Shown here piece by piece: positions 44,046 to 52,877 of a stretch of 64,000 nt of DNA. The notes under the pieces are model-generated. The model was not told the origin of the DNA. It ran no database searches and saw only the letters and a program-made list of their open reading frames with translations. The translations under genes were made by a program, and so were the position numbers. The DNA comes from a bacterium (GTDB lineage: Bacteria; Zhuqueibacterota; Zhuqueibacteria; Residuimicrobiales; Oceaniaggregativiventaceae), in assembly GCA_029565675.1 (NCBI GenBank), contig JAKQNP010000002.1:62001-126000 (forward strand). Direction: 5' to 3'. Each line of letters opens with the position of its first letter. The stretch's first letter is position 1.

Positions 44046-44792
44046 ATGAAGCCGATTTTTCTCACGCCGCCACAAATCATCGATTTGACCCATCCGATCC
44101 ATTTTGGCATGCCGCATTGGCCGGGCGATCCGCAGACCCGTCTGACCCTGGTCAGCACGCGGGAGGCGGAAGGATATCTTCTCCATCGGCTTGAAATTGG
44201 TGAACACAGCGGCACCCATCTGGGGGCGCCTATCCACATGGCGTCAGACGGCGCCAGCGTCGAGCAGATTGCTCCCGATCGGTTATTTTGCCAGGCATTT
44301 TGTTTGGACTGTCGCCCCTTTTGCCAGGATAACAGCGATTTTCTTCTCTCTGCAGAACAGATCATAGCGTGGGAAGCGCAAAACAGCAAAATTGACCATG
44401 GCGCTTTGGTGTTGATTTTGACCGGCTGGTCGGCGTTCTGGCATCTACCTGAACGCTACCTGGGACATCTCTCTGCCGGGCAAGGTGCGTTTCCGGGGAT
44501 TGGGGTTGGCGCTGCCGAATACCTCGTGCAGGAGCGCCGGGTCTCGGGTTTGGGGATAGACAGCGCCGGGATCGATGGCGGCAAAGACCAGGCTTTTTCT
44601 GTCAACCGCTATTTGGCAGAGCACGACGTCTTTCATTTGGAGAATTTGGCAGCCTTGCATCGGTTGCCGGCATGCGGCGCGTGGATTTTTATCGGTGCCT
44701 TGCCGCTTTGCCAGGGCAGCGGTTCACCCTGTCGTGTGTTGGCGTTGCTGCCTTCCCCTGAACAAGACAGGATTCATCATCCGCTGACCTGA
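44046..44792 (+). CDS. Cyclase-family / kynurenine-formamidase-like metal hydrolase
   Basis: A 248-residue protein of the putative cyclase family (PF04199), which includes bacterial kynurenine formamidase and isatin hydrolase. The metal-binding signature is clear: LTHPIHFGMPHWPGDP near the N terminus and HSGTHLGAPIHM (about 56-67), the family's HxGTHxxxPxH. A late GLGIDSAGIDGG segment (about 159-170) corresponds to the usual G-x-D-x-x-S-x-D block. It probably hydrolyses a cyclic amide or arylformamide; the substrate is open. No tryptophan-degradation genes are nearby. It is divergent from the MATE gene. Confidence 0.82.
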   Translation: MKPIFLTPPQIIDLTHPIHFGMPHWPGDPQTRLTLVSTREAEGYLLHRLEIGEHSGTHLGAPIHMASDGASVEQIAPDRLFCQAFCLDCRPFCQDNSDFLLSAEQIIAWEAQNSKIDHGALVLILTGWSAFWHLPERYLGHLSAGQGAFPGIGVGAAEYLVQERRVSGLGIDSAGIDGGKDQAFSVNRYLAEHDVFHLENLAALHRLPACGAWIFIGALPLCQGSGSPCRVLALLPSPEQDRIHHPLT

Positions 44793-44874
44793 TCGAATTG
44801 AGCGGTGGCGCAACTTCTCCCTGGGGGGGGAATGTTCGCAGCCGTCCAGATCTGCTGTGCCGCTGTCGAAGCGT

Positions 44875-47157
44875 TTACAAGGCGATGCTGATACCTACCG
44901 AGGGCAGAATGCCGATACTGCCGGTGGATACCAGTTTGCCTTCGAATGCATCGTAGCGCGGCACCGTGTTGGGCAGGCTGTTGTAGATATTCTGGATATC
45001 GATATAAGCGATCAGGTTCCAGCCTGTGAAAAAACATCGGCGGTCGACGCGCACGTCCAGAAAGTGATTGGCAGCCACGCGGGCGGTGTTGTAGAGATCG
45101 GCCGACTGGCTCAAATCCGGTTCGTACGGTGTGTAAGGCCGACCCGTGGCATAGCGGAATCGGGCGCTGAATTCCCACTTTTCATTCAGCACATATCCGC
45201 CTCCGACATTGAGGATCCAGCGTTGGTCAAAGGTGCCAGGACGGCTGATCCCGTCAAGCGCTGTAAATTCTGTGCGGTTGTAGGTGAGGCTGAAAGTGCC
45301 ATACAGAGGTATGGATGAAAGTTTTTTCTGCACGAACAATTCTGCTCCACGGGACCGTCCGCTGCCGCCGCTGACCAGCGGATCGATACCGAAAGAGGCA
45401 AATCCTTCTTCCTGCCCGCCGTAACCGGCGCCGGTGTTGGCCATCACCAGATAAGGCCGCAACAAGCTGACCGGATAATTGAAATAATTTTTGCCATAGG
45501 CTTCAATGCTGATTTTCGTATCTTCGCGCAGCAGGCGTTCGATGCCAAAAATAAAGTGGTTGGCGCCGAGGAAATCGAGTTTGCGGTTCTGTTCGTTGGC
45601 GGCAAGCCAGACATAGGCCGGAGCCTGATCATAGCGGCCGATCGAGCTGGTCATTGCAGTCAGTTCGGTCAATTGGTATCTGGCTGAAAATCTCGGCGAC
45701 AGCACCGCTTTTTGTTTGATCTGGTCAAAGGTGTCGAGGCGGCCGCCGATACTCAACCGCAGGCGGTTCCATTGTTGAACCCATTGCCCCCAGGCCGCGG
45801 ATTTTCGTCCCCAGTCATCATAGTTGGTATCGATGGCCAACTCTTGGCCGAACGATGTGGTGATGGGGTCGAGTTCGAGTTCTGTGCGAAAGCGGATCGC
45901 CTTGAACTGCAGTCCGGCTGTCCATTCGGTTCCTGAGAAAGGATAATAAACCAGGCTGAAATCCAGAGTGGTCTCGGCTTCGTGTGAGCGATTGGAGAAC
46001 AGCTTGACCGTCGAAGTGTCGCGCTGCTGGTAGTAGAACGAATAGTTGTTGTGGCCAAGGGAAAGAGTGGTGAATCCGCCGCGGAAGATGGTTTTCCAGG
46101 CCACGCCGCCGATTGCCTGATCCTGTTCACTGGTCAAGATGCGGGCAGTGTCGAGTCTTTTTTCCCGGGTATCGTTGAAGAGCTTCACATCGTTGAGCGC
46201 TGCAATACCGAGCAGAGTCACTTTGTTGTTTTGATTCAAATCGAAAGTGGCCTTGGCGAAAAAGTCCCAGTATTCCGGTACAAAACTGAATCCGGCGGCT
46301 TTAAAGATAAAATCCAGATAGCTGCGTCGGGCGGACAGGAGAAAGGCGCCTTTGTTCCTGACCGGGCCTTCGACATCCAGGCCGAACTGGGTAGCTGATA
46401 CAGTGGTTTTGCTGCCCAGCCGATCGCGTCTGCCGTCGCGCAATTTCAACGTGAGCACCGAGGAGAGTCGATCCCCATAGCGGGCGCCAAAGCCGCCGGT
46501 TGAAAATGCGGTGCTTTCAATGAAATCCAGGTTGATGAAACTCTGCGGTCCGCCGCTGGCTCCCTGGGTGCCAAAATGGTTGATATTGGGAACCTGAAAG
46601 CCGTCAACCACATAAAGGTTTTCCGAAGGCGCACCGCCGCGCACGATCAAGTCGTTGCGCCCGGCATCGACCTGGGCCACGCCCGGCAGGATGGATACCG
46701 CGCGGATGACATCCTCAAGACCGCCGGGAAGTCGGCGGATCTCTTCGTTGCTCTGGATTTGGGTGCTGATCGGTTTCTCGCTTGGCGCTTCGAAATAATC
46801 GGGTCGCACCGTCAGCTCAGCAAAGTTGATGACCGTTTGCTGCAGGCGAAAATCCAGGATTGCGTCTCGAATCGGCGTCACCACCACATCGGTTTTGGTG
46901 ACTGTCTCATAGCCGATGACAAGAGCGCGCACGGCATAGTTGCCGGCCGGGACTCGTTCGATGCGAAAACGCCCCTGTGCATCGGTGGCGCCTCCCAACT
47001 GGGTGTCGAGCACCACCACGTTTGCGCCAATGAGCGGTTCGTTGGTCTGTTTGTCGATCACTTGCCCGATGATCGTACCGGTGATTTGTCCATAACTGTG
47101 GATGGCAAGAAACATCATGAACAGCAAAACAAACCGTGCGGCACGTGCTGTGTGCAT
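44875..47157 (-). CDS. TonB-dependent receptor downstream of miaB
   Basis: A 760-residue outer-membrane receptor. The ATG at 47157 (ribosome-binding site GAGGAG) begins a signal peptide ending near residue 23 (AIHSYGQ). The regulatory-like domain follows (TIIGQVIDKQTNEPLIGANV ... VIGYETVTK, about 25-105). The plug (about 125-235) has DLIVRGGAPSENLYVVDGF and FSTGGFGARYGDRLSSVLTL. The barrel ends ILPSVGISIAL. It is shorter than the module A and B receptors and differs at the plug, so it is a separate subfamily. It starts 13 bp after the miaB stop, in an operon with two tRNA-modifying enzymes. It has no PorV-like or secreted partner next to it. Confidence 0.85.
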   Translation of the reverse strand: MHTARAARFVLLFMMFLAIHSYGQITGTIIGQVIDKQTNEPLIGANVVVLDTQLGGATDAQGRFRIERVPAGNYAVRALVIGYETVTKTDVVVTPIRDAILDFRLQQTVINFAELTVRPDYFEAPSEKPISTQIQSNEEIRRLPGGLEDVIRAVSILPGVAQVDAGRNDLIVRGGAPSENLYVVDGFQVPNINHFGTQGASGGPQSFINLDFIESTAFSTGGFGARYGDRLSSVLTLKLRDGRRDRLGSKTTVSATQFGLDVEGPVRNKGAFLLSARRSYLDFIFKAAGFSFVPEYWDFFAKATFDLNQNNKVTLLGIAALNDVKLFNDTREKRLDTARILTSEQDQAIGGVAWKTIFRGGFTTLSLGHNNYSFYYQQRDTSTVKLFSNRSHEAETTLDFSLVYYPFSGTEWTAGLQFKAIRFRTELELDPITTSFGQELAIDTNYDDWGRKSAAWGQWVQQWNRLRLSIGGRLDTFDQIKQKAVLSPRFSARYQLTELTAMTSSIGRYDQAPAYVWLAANEQNRKLDFLGANHFIFGIERLLREDTKISIEAYGKNYFNYPVSLLRPYLVMANTGAGYGGQEEGFASFGIDPLVSGGSGRSRGAELFVQKKLSSIPLYGTFSLTYNRTEFTALDGISRPGTFDQRWILNVGGGYVLNEKWEFSARFRYATGRPYTPYEPDLSQSADLYNTARVAANHFLDVRVDRRCFFTGWNLIAYIDIQNIYNSLPNTVPRYDAFEGKLVSTGSIGILPSVGISIAL

Positions 47158-47170
47158 CGATTTTTTCTCC

Positions 47171-48466
47171 TCATACCAGTTCGCCGCGCAGGCTGTGGGC
47201 GCTGGCGCGGAGAATGCGCGCATCGATGAATTCGCCGACTTGCAAGGGAGCCGGTGGCAAGACCACGATCTTGTTGCCGTCGTTGCGCGCCTGCCAGTCG
47301 CGCGGATTTTTCCGTGTCCCCGCTTTTTCGATCAGCACCCGGTGAATTTGGCCGATATGAGCCTGGTTTTTGCGCAGAGAGACGGCCTTTTGCAGGGCAT
47401 TAAGGCGAACGATGCGGTCGGTTTTCTCCTGTTCGCTGACATCGTCTGCATATTTTTTTGCTGCCAGAGTACCTTGGCGCGGCGAGTATTTGAAAATAAA
47501 AGCCGAATCGAACTCGACCTCCTGCAAAACACGATAGGTTTGCTGAAATTCAGCTTCGGTTTCGGTCGGAAAACCGACGATCGCATCGGTGGTCAATACG
47601 ATCTGTGGAATTTGCTTTCGAATTTTGTCGACCAGCTGCAGATATTCGGATTGGTTGTAGGTCCTGCGCATCAGGTGGAGGATTCGGTCGTCACCCGCTT
47701 GCAAAGGCAGATGAATGTGTTTGCAAATGCGAGGATTTTCAGCCACAACGCGGATCAGCTCTTCAGGAAAATCTTTAGGATGTGGCGAGGTAAAACGGAT
47801 GCGTTCGATGCCCGGCACCTGGGCGACCGCAACCAACAGATCGGCGAAATTTTGCTTGTTAGTGCGGTAAGAGTTGACGTTTTGGCCGAGCAGGGTGATC
47901 TGGACAAATTTTTCTTCAGCCAGACGCCGGCATTCTTGCACAACGCTGTCAATCGGCCGGCTGCGCTCGCGGCCGCGCGCATAGGGCACGATGCAGAAAG
48001 AACAAAAATTATCGCAGCCGCGCATGACAGCGATCCAGGCATTGACTCCGTGGGTATGGACGGGATAGATGTCGTCATAAGTCTCGGTCCTGGAGAGCAG
48101 AGTGTCGAGCGGTTGGCGCTTTTGATGCGCTTTTTGCAGCAACATTGGCAACAGGCGGTAGCTGTCCGGACCAGCTAAAAGATCGAGAGGCAGGTCGAGC
48201 AACTTTTCCTTCAGGCTGGTGACCATACAACCGAGCAGTCCGATCAGCGGCGGATCTTCACGCCGCTGGTGGCGCAGTTCATGAATTCGCGCTCGAACTT
48301 TGCGCACCGCGTTTTCACGCACCGAACAGGTGTTGAGCAAAATAATGTCCGCATCCGCCGGAGAATCGGAAAAGCAAAATTCGGCTTGACCGAGAATGGC
48401 TTTGACGATCTCGCTGTCGTATTCATTCATTTGACAGCCGTAAGTCTCGATATAGATCTTTTCCAT
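47171..48466 (-). CDS. miaB: tRNA-2-methylthio-N6-dimethylallyladenosine synthase MiaB
   Basis: A 431-residue radical-SAM methylthiotransferase acting on i6A37 of tRNAs. It has an N-terminal UPF0004 domain with three cluster cysteines (YGCQMNEYDSE; LLNTCSVRENA; LLGCM), the radical-SAM motif GCDNFCSFCIVPYARGRE (CxxxCxxC, about 150-167) and a C-terminal TRAM domain. The ATG at 48466 overlaps the mtaB stop codon (TGATG), indicating translational coupling; the longer open frame is an artefact inside mtaB. TYGCQMN plus SVRENA favour MiaB over RimO. Confidence 0.92.
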   Translation of the reverse strand: MEKIYIETYGCQMNEYDSEIVKAILGQAEFCFSDSPADADIILLNTCSVRENAVRKVRARIHELRHQRREDPPLIGLLGCMVTSLKEKLLDLPLDLLAGPDSYRLLPMLLQKAHQKRQPLDTLLSRTETYDDIYPVHTHGVNAWIAVMRGCDNFCSFCIVPYARGRERSRPIDSVVQECRRLAEEKFVQITLLGQNVNSYRTNKQNFADLLVAVAQVPGIERIRFTSPHPKDFPEELIRVVAENPRICKHIHLPLQAGDDRILHLMRRTYNQSEYLQLVDKIRKQIPQIVLTTDAIVGFPTETEAEFQQTYRVLQEVEFDSAFIFKYSPRQGTLAAKKYADDVSEQEKTDRIVRLNALQKAVSLRKNQAHIGQIHRVLIEKAGTRKNPRDWQARNDGNKIVVLPPAPLQVGEFIDARILRASAHSLRGELV

Positions 48467-49746
48467 CAAATTTTTCCGATGACCGTCAAGCCCCGGCGCT
48501 TGTCCAACTCGACCGGCAGCAGACAATTTTTTAATGAATCCTGCGAACGGACATGGACCCGAACAAAATTGTCGGTGAGTCCCGACCACCAATCTTCTTT
48601 GCTCTGCTCGAACAGCACCGATTCTGTTTTTCCGCACATGCGATTGAGATAGGCCATGCGCTTTTGGTTGCTGAGATCGCGCAGGACCTTGCTGCGCTTC
48701 TGAATTTCGTTTTTGGCAACTTTTTGTGAAAAGAGCCGGCTCTGATTGCGCGAGCGGTCTGAGTAGCTGAAGACATGAAAATAAGCCAACGGCAGCTCTT
48801 CGAGTATCCGCACGCTCGCTTCAAAATGGGCCTGCGTTTCGCCGGGAAAACCGACCATCACATCTGCGCCGATGCAGATGTCCGGAACGCGTTGGACGGT
48901 TTGCTGGACAAATGCGCAATAGTCGGCGATGCGGTAGCGGCGGTTCATCGCTTCGAGGATCTGGTCATGACCGTGTTGCATCGGCAGGTGCAGATGTCGG
49001 CAAAATTTCCCCTTTTCTGCCATTCGGTCGATCAGGCTGTCCGGGATGGTTGTCGGTTCAATCGATGAGATCCGAAGGCGCTGCAAGTCCGGGAGAGCCT
49101 CCAGTGCCGCCAACACATCGGCGATGGTTTTGTCTTGATAGGAATAGGTACCGACATTGATGCCGGTCAACACGATTTCCCGATAACCCGCCTGCAAAAG
49201 ATCCCGAGCGCCGCGCATCAGATCATCGAATTCGCGGCTTCTGGCTCGTCCACGGGCATAGGGTATTTCACAATAGGAACAAAAAAAATCGCAGCCATCT
49301 TGAATCTTGAGATTGGCGCGTGTGTGTCGAGGGTCTACTTCGGCGGCAGCAACGGAAAAAGGTTCTCTTGTGATTTTGGGCAGCAACAGCGCCGGTGTTT
49401 TTTCTCCTTGTTTGCGCAGCAACTGCGGAAAGCTCATTTTGGCGCCATTGCCGACAACAAAATTGACCGCCAAATCGCGCAAAAGCGTTTCGCCCTGGAT
49501 TTCAGCCTGGCAACCGATTAAGGCGATTTGCGATTGCGGGGTGTGCCGGCGAATGCGATTGACGATCCGTCGGGTATCTGCATCGCCGTTCTCGGTCACT
49601 GTACACGTGTTGATGACCACCAAATCGGCAGGCTGATCAAAATCGACTATGGTAAATCCAGAATTGGCAAAGGCATGCGACAACGCGGCGGTCTCGGCTT
49701 GATTTAAACGGCAGCCCAGGGTATATAACGATACAGTTTGAAACAT
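48466..49746 (-). CDS. mtaB: tRNA t6A37 methylthiotransferase MtaB
   Basis: A 426-residue paralogue of MiaB. MtaB adds a methylthio group to t6A37 of ANN-decoding tRNAs. It has LGCRLNQAET at the N terminus (the MtaB hallmark, in place of YGCQMN), NTCTVTENGDADTRR, IGCQAE, the radical-SAM motif GCDFFCSYCEIPYARGRARS (about 150-169) and a TRAM-like end. It is the first gene of the minus-strand operon mtaB-miaB-TonB receptor. The facing region holds the promoter of ddl on the other strand. Confidence 0.9.
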   Translation of the reverse strand: MFQTVSLYTLGCRLNQAETAALSHAFANSGFTIVDFDQPADLVVINTCTVTENGDADTRRIVNRIRRHTPQSQIALIGCQAEIQGETLLRDLAVNFVVGNGAKMSFPQLLRKQGEKTPALLLPKITREPFSVAAAEVDPRHTRANLKIQDGCDFFCSYCEIPYARGRARSREFDDLMRGARDLLQAGYREIVLTGINVGTYSYQDKTIADVLAALEALPDLQRLRISSIEPTTIPDSLIDRMAEKGKFCRHLHLPMQHGHDQILEAMNRRYRIADYCAFVQQTVQRVPDICIGADVMVGFPGETQAHFEASVRILEELPLAYFHVFSYSDRSRNQSRLFSQKVAKNEIQKRSKVLRDLSNQKRMAYLNRMCGKTESVLFEQSKEDWWSGLTDNFVRVHVRSQDSLKNCLLPVELDKRRGLTVIGKI

Positions 49747-49950
49747 CGATCCTCGGTATTGATACGATCGGGGAAAATTTCTTTTGCTCGGTAAACTGAA
49801 AATCTTGCGAAAAAACAGACAATCACTGGTGTCCGGTCTCTCGACCAGACGTCAGTGACAATAAATATAAAAAAATCATTATTGAATCGCAATACAAATG
49901 ATGCTGCGTCCGGCAACCTTTTCGCCTTTCACGGCAGGTGCAAGTGTAAC
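49747..49950. other. Divergent region between mtaB and ddl
   Basis: The mtaB promoter must lie here but I cannot identify a convincing pair of boxes on the minus strand. AT-rich sequence occurs at 49860-49890. Confidence 0.35.
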
Positions 49951-49979
49951 TTGACTTTTGCTTGCGCAGGTATTACCTT
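49951..49979 (+). promoter_or_regulatory. Probable promoter of the ddl operon
   Basis: TTGACT at 49951-49956, a 17-bp spacer, TACCTT at 49974-49979. The -10 element is weak, but the -35 box matches the other promoters in this window, including the following T-run. The transcript would pass through the hairpin at 50030. Confidence 0.45.
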
Positions 49980-50029
49980 GTAAAGATAAATTGCTCCAGA
50001 GGTTGTCTTGTCATAGAGAAACAATACAC

Positions 50030-50058
50030 CCGGATTCGGTGTGCAGCGCTGGATCCGG
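50030..50058 (+). repeat. Intergenic palindrome, copy 7 (wobble-paired)
   Basis: The left arm 50030-50042 and right arm 50046-50058 pair over 13 bp around the loop GCA, the same loop as at 22266. Nine pairs are Watson-Crick and four are U-G or G-U, valid only in RNA of the + strand. It ends 15 nt before the ddl start codon and next to its ribosome-binding site. Confidence 0.75.
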
Positions 50059-50073
50059 AACAAACAGGAGGCT

Positions 50074-51261
50074 ATGCCTGTGCATCAGAGATTGACTGTC
50101 GGGATCATTTTCGGCGGGCGTTCAAGTGAACATGAAGTTTCAATTGTTTCCGCCGCATCGGTGATCAAGGCGTTAAATCCCGACAAGTATCGCATCGTTC
50201 CGATAGGCATCGCCAAAAGCGGGCGCTGGTACGTCGGTGAACAAGCGCTGACATGGCTCAAGCAGGGTCAGGAGGAACCGGAATCGGCGGTGGCTTTACC
50301 GGCCGATCCGACAATGCAAAAGCTTGTGCCATTGGGCAGCCGCAGCAACGAGTGGTTTGAAAAGCTGGATGTCCTTTTCCCGTTGATTCATGGACCGCTC
50401 GGTGAAGATGGAACTCTGCAAGGTTTGCTCGAGCTTACCGATCTGCCCTATGTCGGCGCCGGTGTTTTGGGGTCGGCACTGTCCATGGACAAGATCATGC
50501 AGAAGCAGGTCTGCAATCAGTTGGGGCTGCCGGCGGTTGATTTTTTATGGATTCGCGATATAGATTGGCGTTCGAACAGTGACAGCGATGATCAACCTTT
50601 GTTGCTCGACCAGTTGGCCAATATGAATCAGGAACAGATGTTGCAGGTTTGTCAAGACCGACTTGGCTATCCTCTGTTTGTCAAACCGGCGAATCTGGGA
50701 TCCAGCATCGGCATAAGCAAAGCCCGAAACCGGCAAGAACTGCGTGCGAGCCTCGAGGAAGCCTTTCTTTATGACAAAAAGGTCATCATTGAACAGGCGG
50801 TCCAAAACGTGCGCGAATTAGAAGTCAGCATTTTGGGTAACGACAAACCCAGGGCATCGGTTATCGGCGAGATTGTGCCATCCAATGAGTTTTACGACTA
50901 TAACGCCAAGTACATCGATGGTACCAGTACGCTGATCATTCCGGCTGAATTGGAAGACGGACTTGTGCAATCGATCCAATTGGCTGCGATCAAGGCCTTT
51001 TTGGCGGTTGGCGCCGAAGGCATGGCGCGAGTGGATTTTCTGCTGGACAATCGCCTCGGCCGCTTCTTTTTGAGCGAGGTCAATACCATACCGGGCTTCA
51101 CGTCGATCAGCATGTATCCCAAGCTTTGGCAAGCGTCGGGATTGTCTTACAGTCAATTGTTGGATGAGCTGATCCGGCTGGCGCTCGAAAGGCAGACGCA
51201 GAAGAATAGACTGCAAAAGAGCTATTGTCCAAAATCGCGATGGTATACTGAAAATGGCTGA
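50074..51261 (+). CDS. ddl: D-alanine--D-alanine ligase
   Basis: A 395-residue ATP-grasp enzyme joining two D-Ala for peptidoglycan precursors. It has [17 protein letters not shown] at the N terminus, [19 protein letters not shown] (about 105-123), [16 protein letters not shown] (ATP site) and [17 protein letters not shown] (metal and dipeptide site). The length and the extra loop before the ATP site fit the longer VanA/Ddl form. The start is ATG 50074 (AGGAG, short spacing); the GTG at 50080 would have better spacing. A frame opening at 50041 runs through the hairpin and is not used. It overlaps dapF by 8 bp. Confidence 0.93.
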   Translation: MPVHQRLTVGIIFGGRSSEHEVSIVSAASVIKALNPDKYRIVPIGIAKSGRWYVGEQALTWLKQGQEEPESAVALPADPTMQKLVPLGSRSNEWFEKLDVLFPLIHGPLGEDGTLQGLLELTDLPYVGAGVLGSALSMDKIMQKQVCNQLGLPAVDFLWIRDIDWRSNSDSDDQPLLLDQLANMNQEQMLQVCQDRLGYPLFVKPANLGSSIGISKARNRQELRASLEEAFLYDKKVIIEQAVQNVRELEVSILGNDKPRASVIGEIVPSNEFYDYNAKYIDGTSTLIIPAELEDGLVQSIQLAAIKAFLAVGAEGMARVDFLLDNRLGRFFLSEVNTIPGFTSISMYPKLWQASGLSYSQLLDELIRLALERQTQKNRLQKSYCPKSRWYTENG

Positions 51262-52057
51262 GAAATCGATCACTTTTGTCAAGATTTCCGCAACCGGCAA
51301 CGATTTCATCACCATCGATAATCGCCGAAGCCGCATCGACGCCGAAAGAGATCGCCCTTGGCTGCAGAGCATCTGCCAGCGGCGGATATCGGTGGGAGCG
51401 GACGGCGTTATCCTGGTGCAGCCGAGTCAGCGCGCCGATTTTGAATATGTTCATATCAATTCCGACGGCAGCCTGGCGGAGATGTGCGGCAATGGATCGC
51501 GGGCGGTGGCGTATTTTGCGCAACAGATCGGCGCTGCCGGACCCGCGCTCAGTTTCGAGATTCTTGGTTCAATCTATCGCGCCAGGGTTGACGGTCGCAG
51601 GGTGACCACCGATTTTTTGCCTCCCCGCCATCTCGACTTTGAACCGGCTGTCACCGGATTGCCTGGATTGGTGGTCGCCGGCAGCATCGACACCGGTGTG
51701 CCGCATCTGGTCGTTTTTGCTGACAATTTGACCGATCTCGATGTGCAGACAGCCGGATCGTTTTATCGCCATCATCCGGCTTTCCCGCGCGGCACCAACG
51801 TTGATTTTATTTTGCCTGTTGATCAGCACCATCTGTGTGTGCGCACTTTTGAGCGCGGGGTGGAACAGGAAACCCTGGCCTGTGGAACCGGCGCCGTGGC
51901 CTCTAGCATTATCGCACAACGACACAACAAGGTCTCCCCGCCGGTGATCTGTCATTTCGCGGGCGGCGATTTGACCATTGATTTCACCACCGATTTTTCC
52001 CACCTGACCCTTACCGGTTCGGTGGCGCCGATCTATTCCGGCTCGTTTATCGATTGA
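51254..52057 (+). CDS. dapF: Diaminopimelate epimerase
   Basis: A 267-residue cofactor-free epimerase converting LL- to meso-diaminopimelate for lysine and peptidoglycan. Both catalytic cysteines are in their motifs: NSDGSLAEMCGNGSRAVAYF (about 72-91) and ETLACGTGAVASS (about 206-218). The N-terminal KISATGNDFITID is also typical. It starts within the end of ddl (8-bp overlap), so the two cell-wall genes are coupled. Confidence 0.95.
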   Translation: MAEKSITFVKISATGNDFITIDNRRSRIDAERDRPWLQSICQRRISVGADGVILVQPSQRADFEYVHINSDGSLAEMCGNGSRAVAYFAQQIGAAGPALSFEILGSIYRARVDGRRVTTDFLPPRHLDFEPAVTGLPGLVVAGSIDTGVPHLVVFADNLTDLDVQTAGSFYRHHPAFPRGTNVDFILPVDQHHLCVRTFERGVEQETLACGTGAVASSIIAQRHNKVSPPVICHFAGGDLTIDFTTDFSHLTLTGSVAPIYSGSFID

Positions 52058-52133
52058 CCCTCTTGTTGCAGCCGTCATTTGGCGACCTCTCGACCGGCTG
52101 CAGATTGGAGGTTGGAGGAAGAGGAGTGCGCTG

Positions 52134-52871
52134 ATGTCGAACTGGATCTATGGCCGCAATGCAGTTCTCGAATGGTTACAAGCGGGATTGCCGGCAACGG
52201 AAATTTGGGTCGCACATGGGGAAAAACAGATCTTGCAGCAGATTCTGCGAATGGCCGCGGAGCACCGTCTGGAGATACGCCAGGTGGATCGCCAGAATCT
52301 AAACCGCCGGGTCGGTCATGACCATCATCAAGGGGTTTTGTTGTTCGCCGACAGCGAAGCTCTCTATGTATCGCCGCAAGATCTCCTGCAAAAAGCCGCC
52401 GAGCGGCAAGAACCGCCTTTTATCGCTTTGCTGGACGGTGTGCAAGATCCGCATAACCTCGGCGCGATCATGCGTTCAGCTGAGGGAGCGGGATTGCATG
52501 GCATTGTCCTGCCCAAAGATCAGGCGGTCGGGCTGACACCAGCGGTTTTCAAGGCTTCGGCCGGGGCAGCGGCACATCTTCCCGTCGCTCAGGTGACCAA
52601 TCTGGCCAGAACGATGGATGAATTGAAAAAAGAGGGTTTGTGGTTGGTCGGCAGTGAAGGGGATGGCGAGCGCCGCTATACCGAGATGGATTGGCAGGGG
52701 CCGATCGGCATTGTTCTCGGCAGCGAAGGACAGGGGTTACGGCGACTGGTCAGAAGCAAATGCGATTTTATCGTTTCTATCCCACTCTGCGGCCGGGTTA
52801 CATCGCTCAATGTATCGGTTGCCGCAGCTTTGCTTTTTTTTGAGGCCCGGCGGCAGAAGAATGGCTGGTAA
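52134..52871 (+). CDS. rlmB: 23S rRNA 2'-O-methyltransferase RlmB (SpoU/TrmH family)
   Basis: A 245-residue protein that methylates the 2'-O of G2251 in 23S rRNA. A short N-terminal substrate-binding domain starts YGRNAVLEWL. The SPOUT knot carries the three motifs LLDGVQDPHNLGAIMRSAEG (about 102-121), IVLGSEGQGLRRLV (about 195-208) and SIPLCGRVTSLNVSVAAAL (about 218-236). Length is normal. It starts 76 bp after dapF with a GAGGAG site and is followed 6 bp later by the Omp85 gene. Confidence 0.9.
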   Translation: MSNWIYGRNAVLEWLQAGLPATEIWVAHGEKQILQQILRMAAEHRLEIRQVDRQNLNRRVGHDHHQGVLLFADSEALYVSPQDLLQKAAERQEPPFIALLDGVQDPHNLGAIMRSAEGAGLHGIVLPKDQAVGLTPAVFKASAGAAAHLPVAQVTNLARTMDELKKEGLWLVGSEGDGERRYTEMDWQGPIGIVLGSEGQGLRRLVRSKCDFIVSIPLCGRVTSLNVSVAAALLFFEARRQKNGW

Positions 52872-52877
52872 GGTGGA

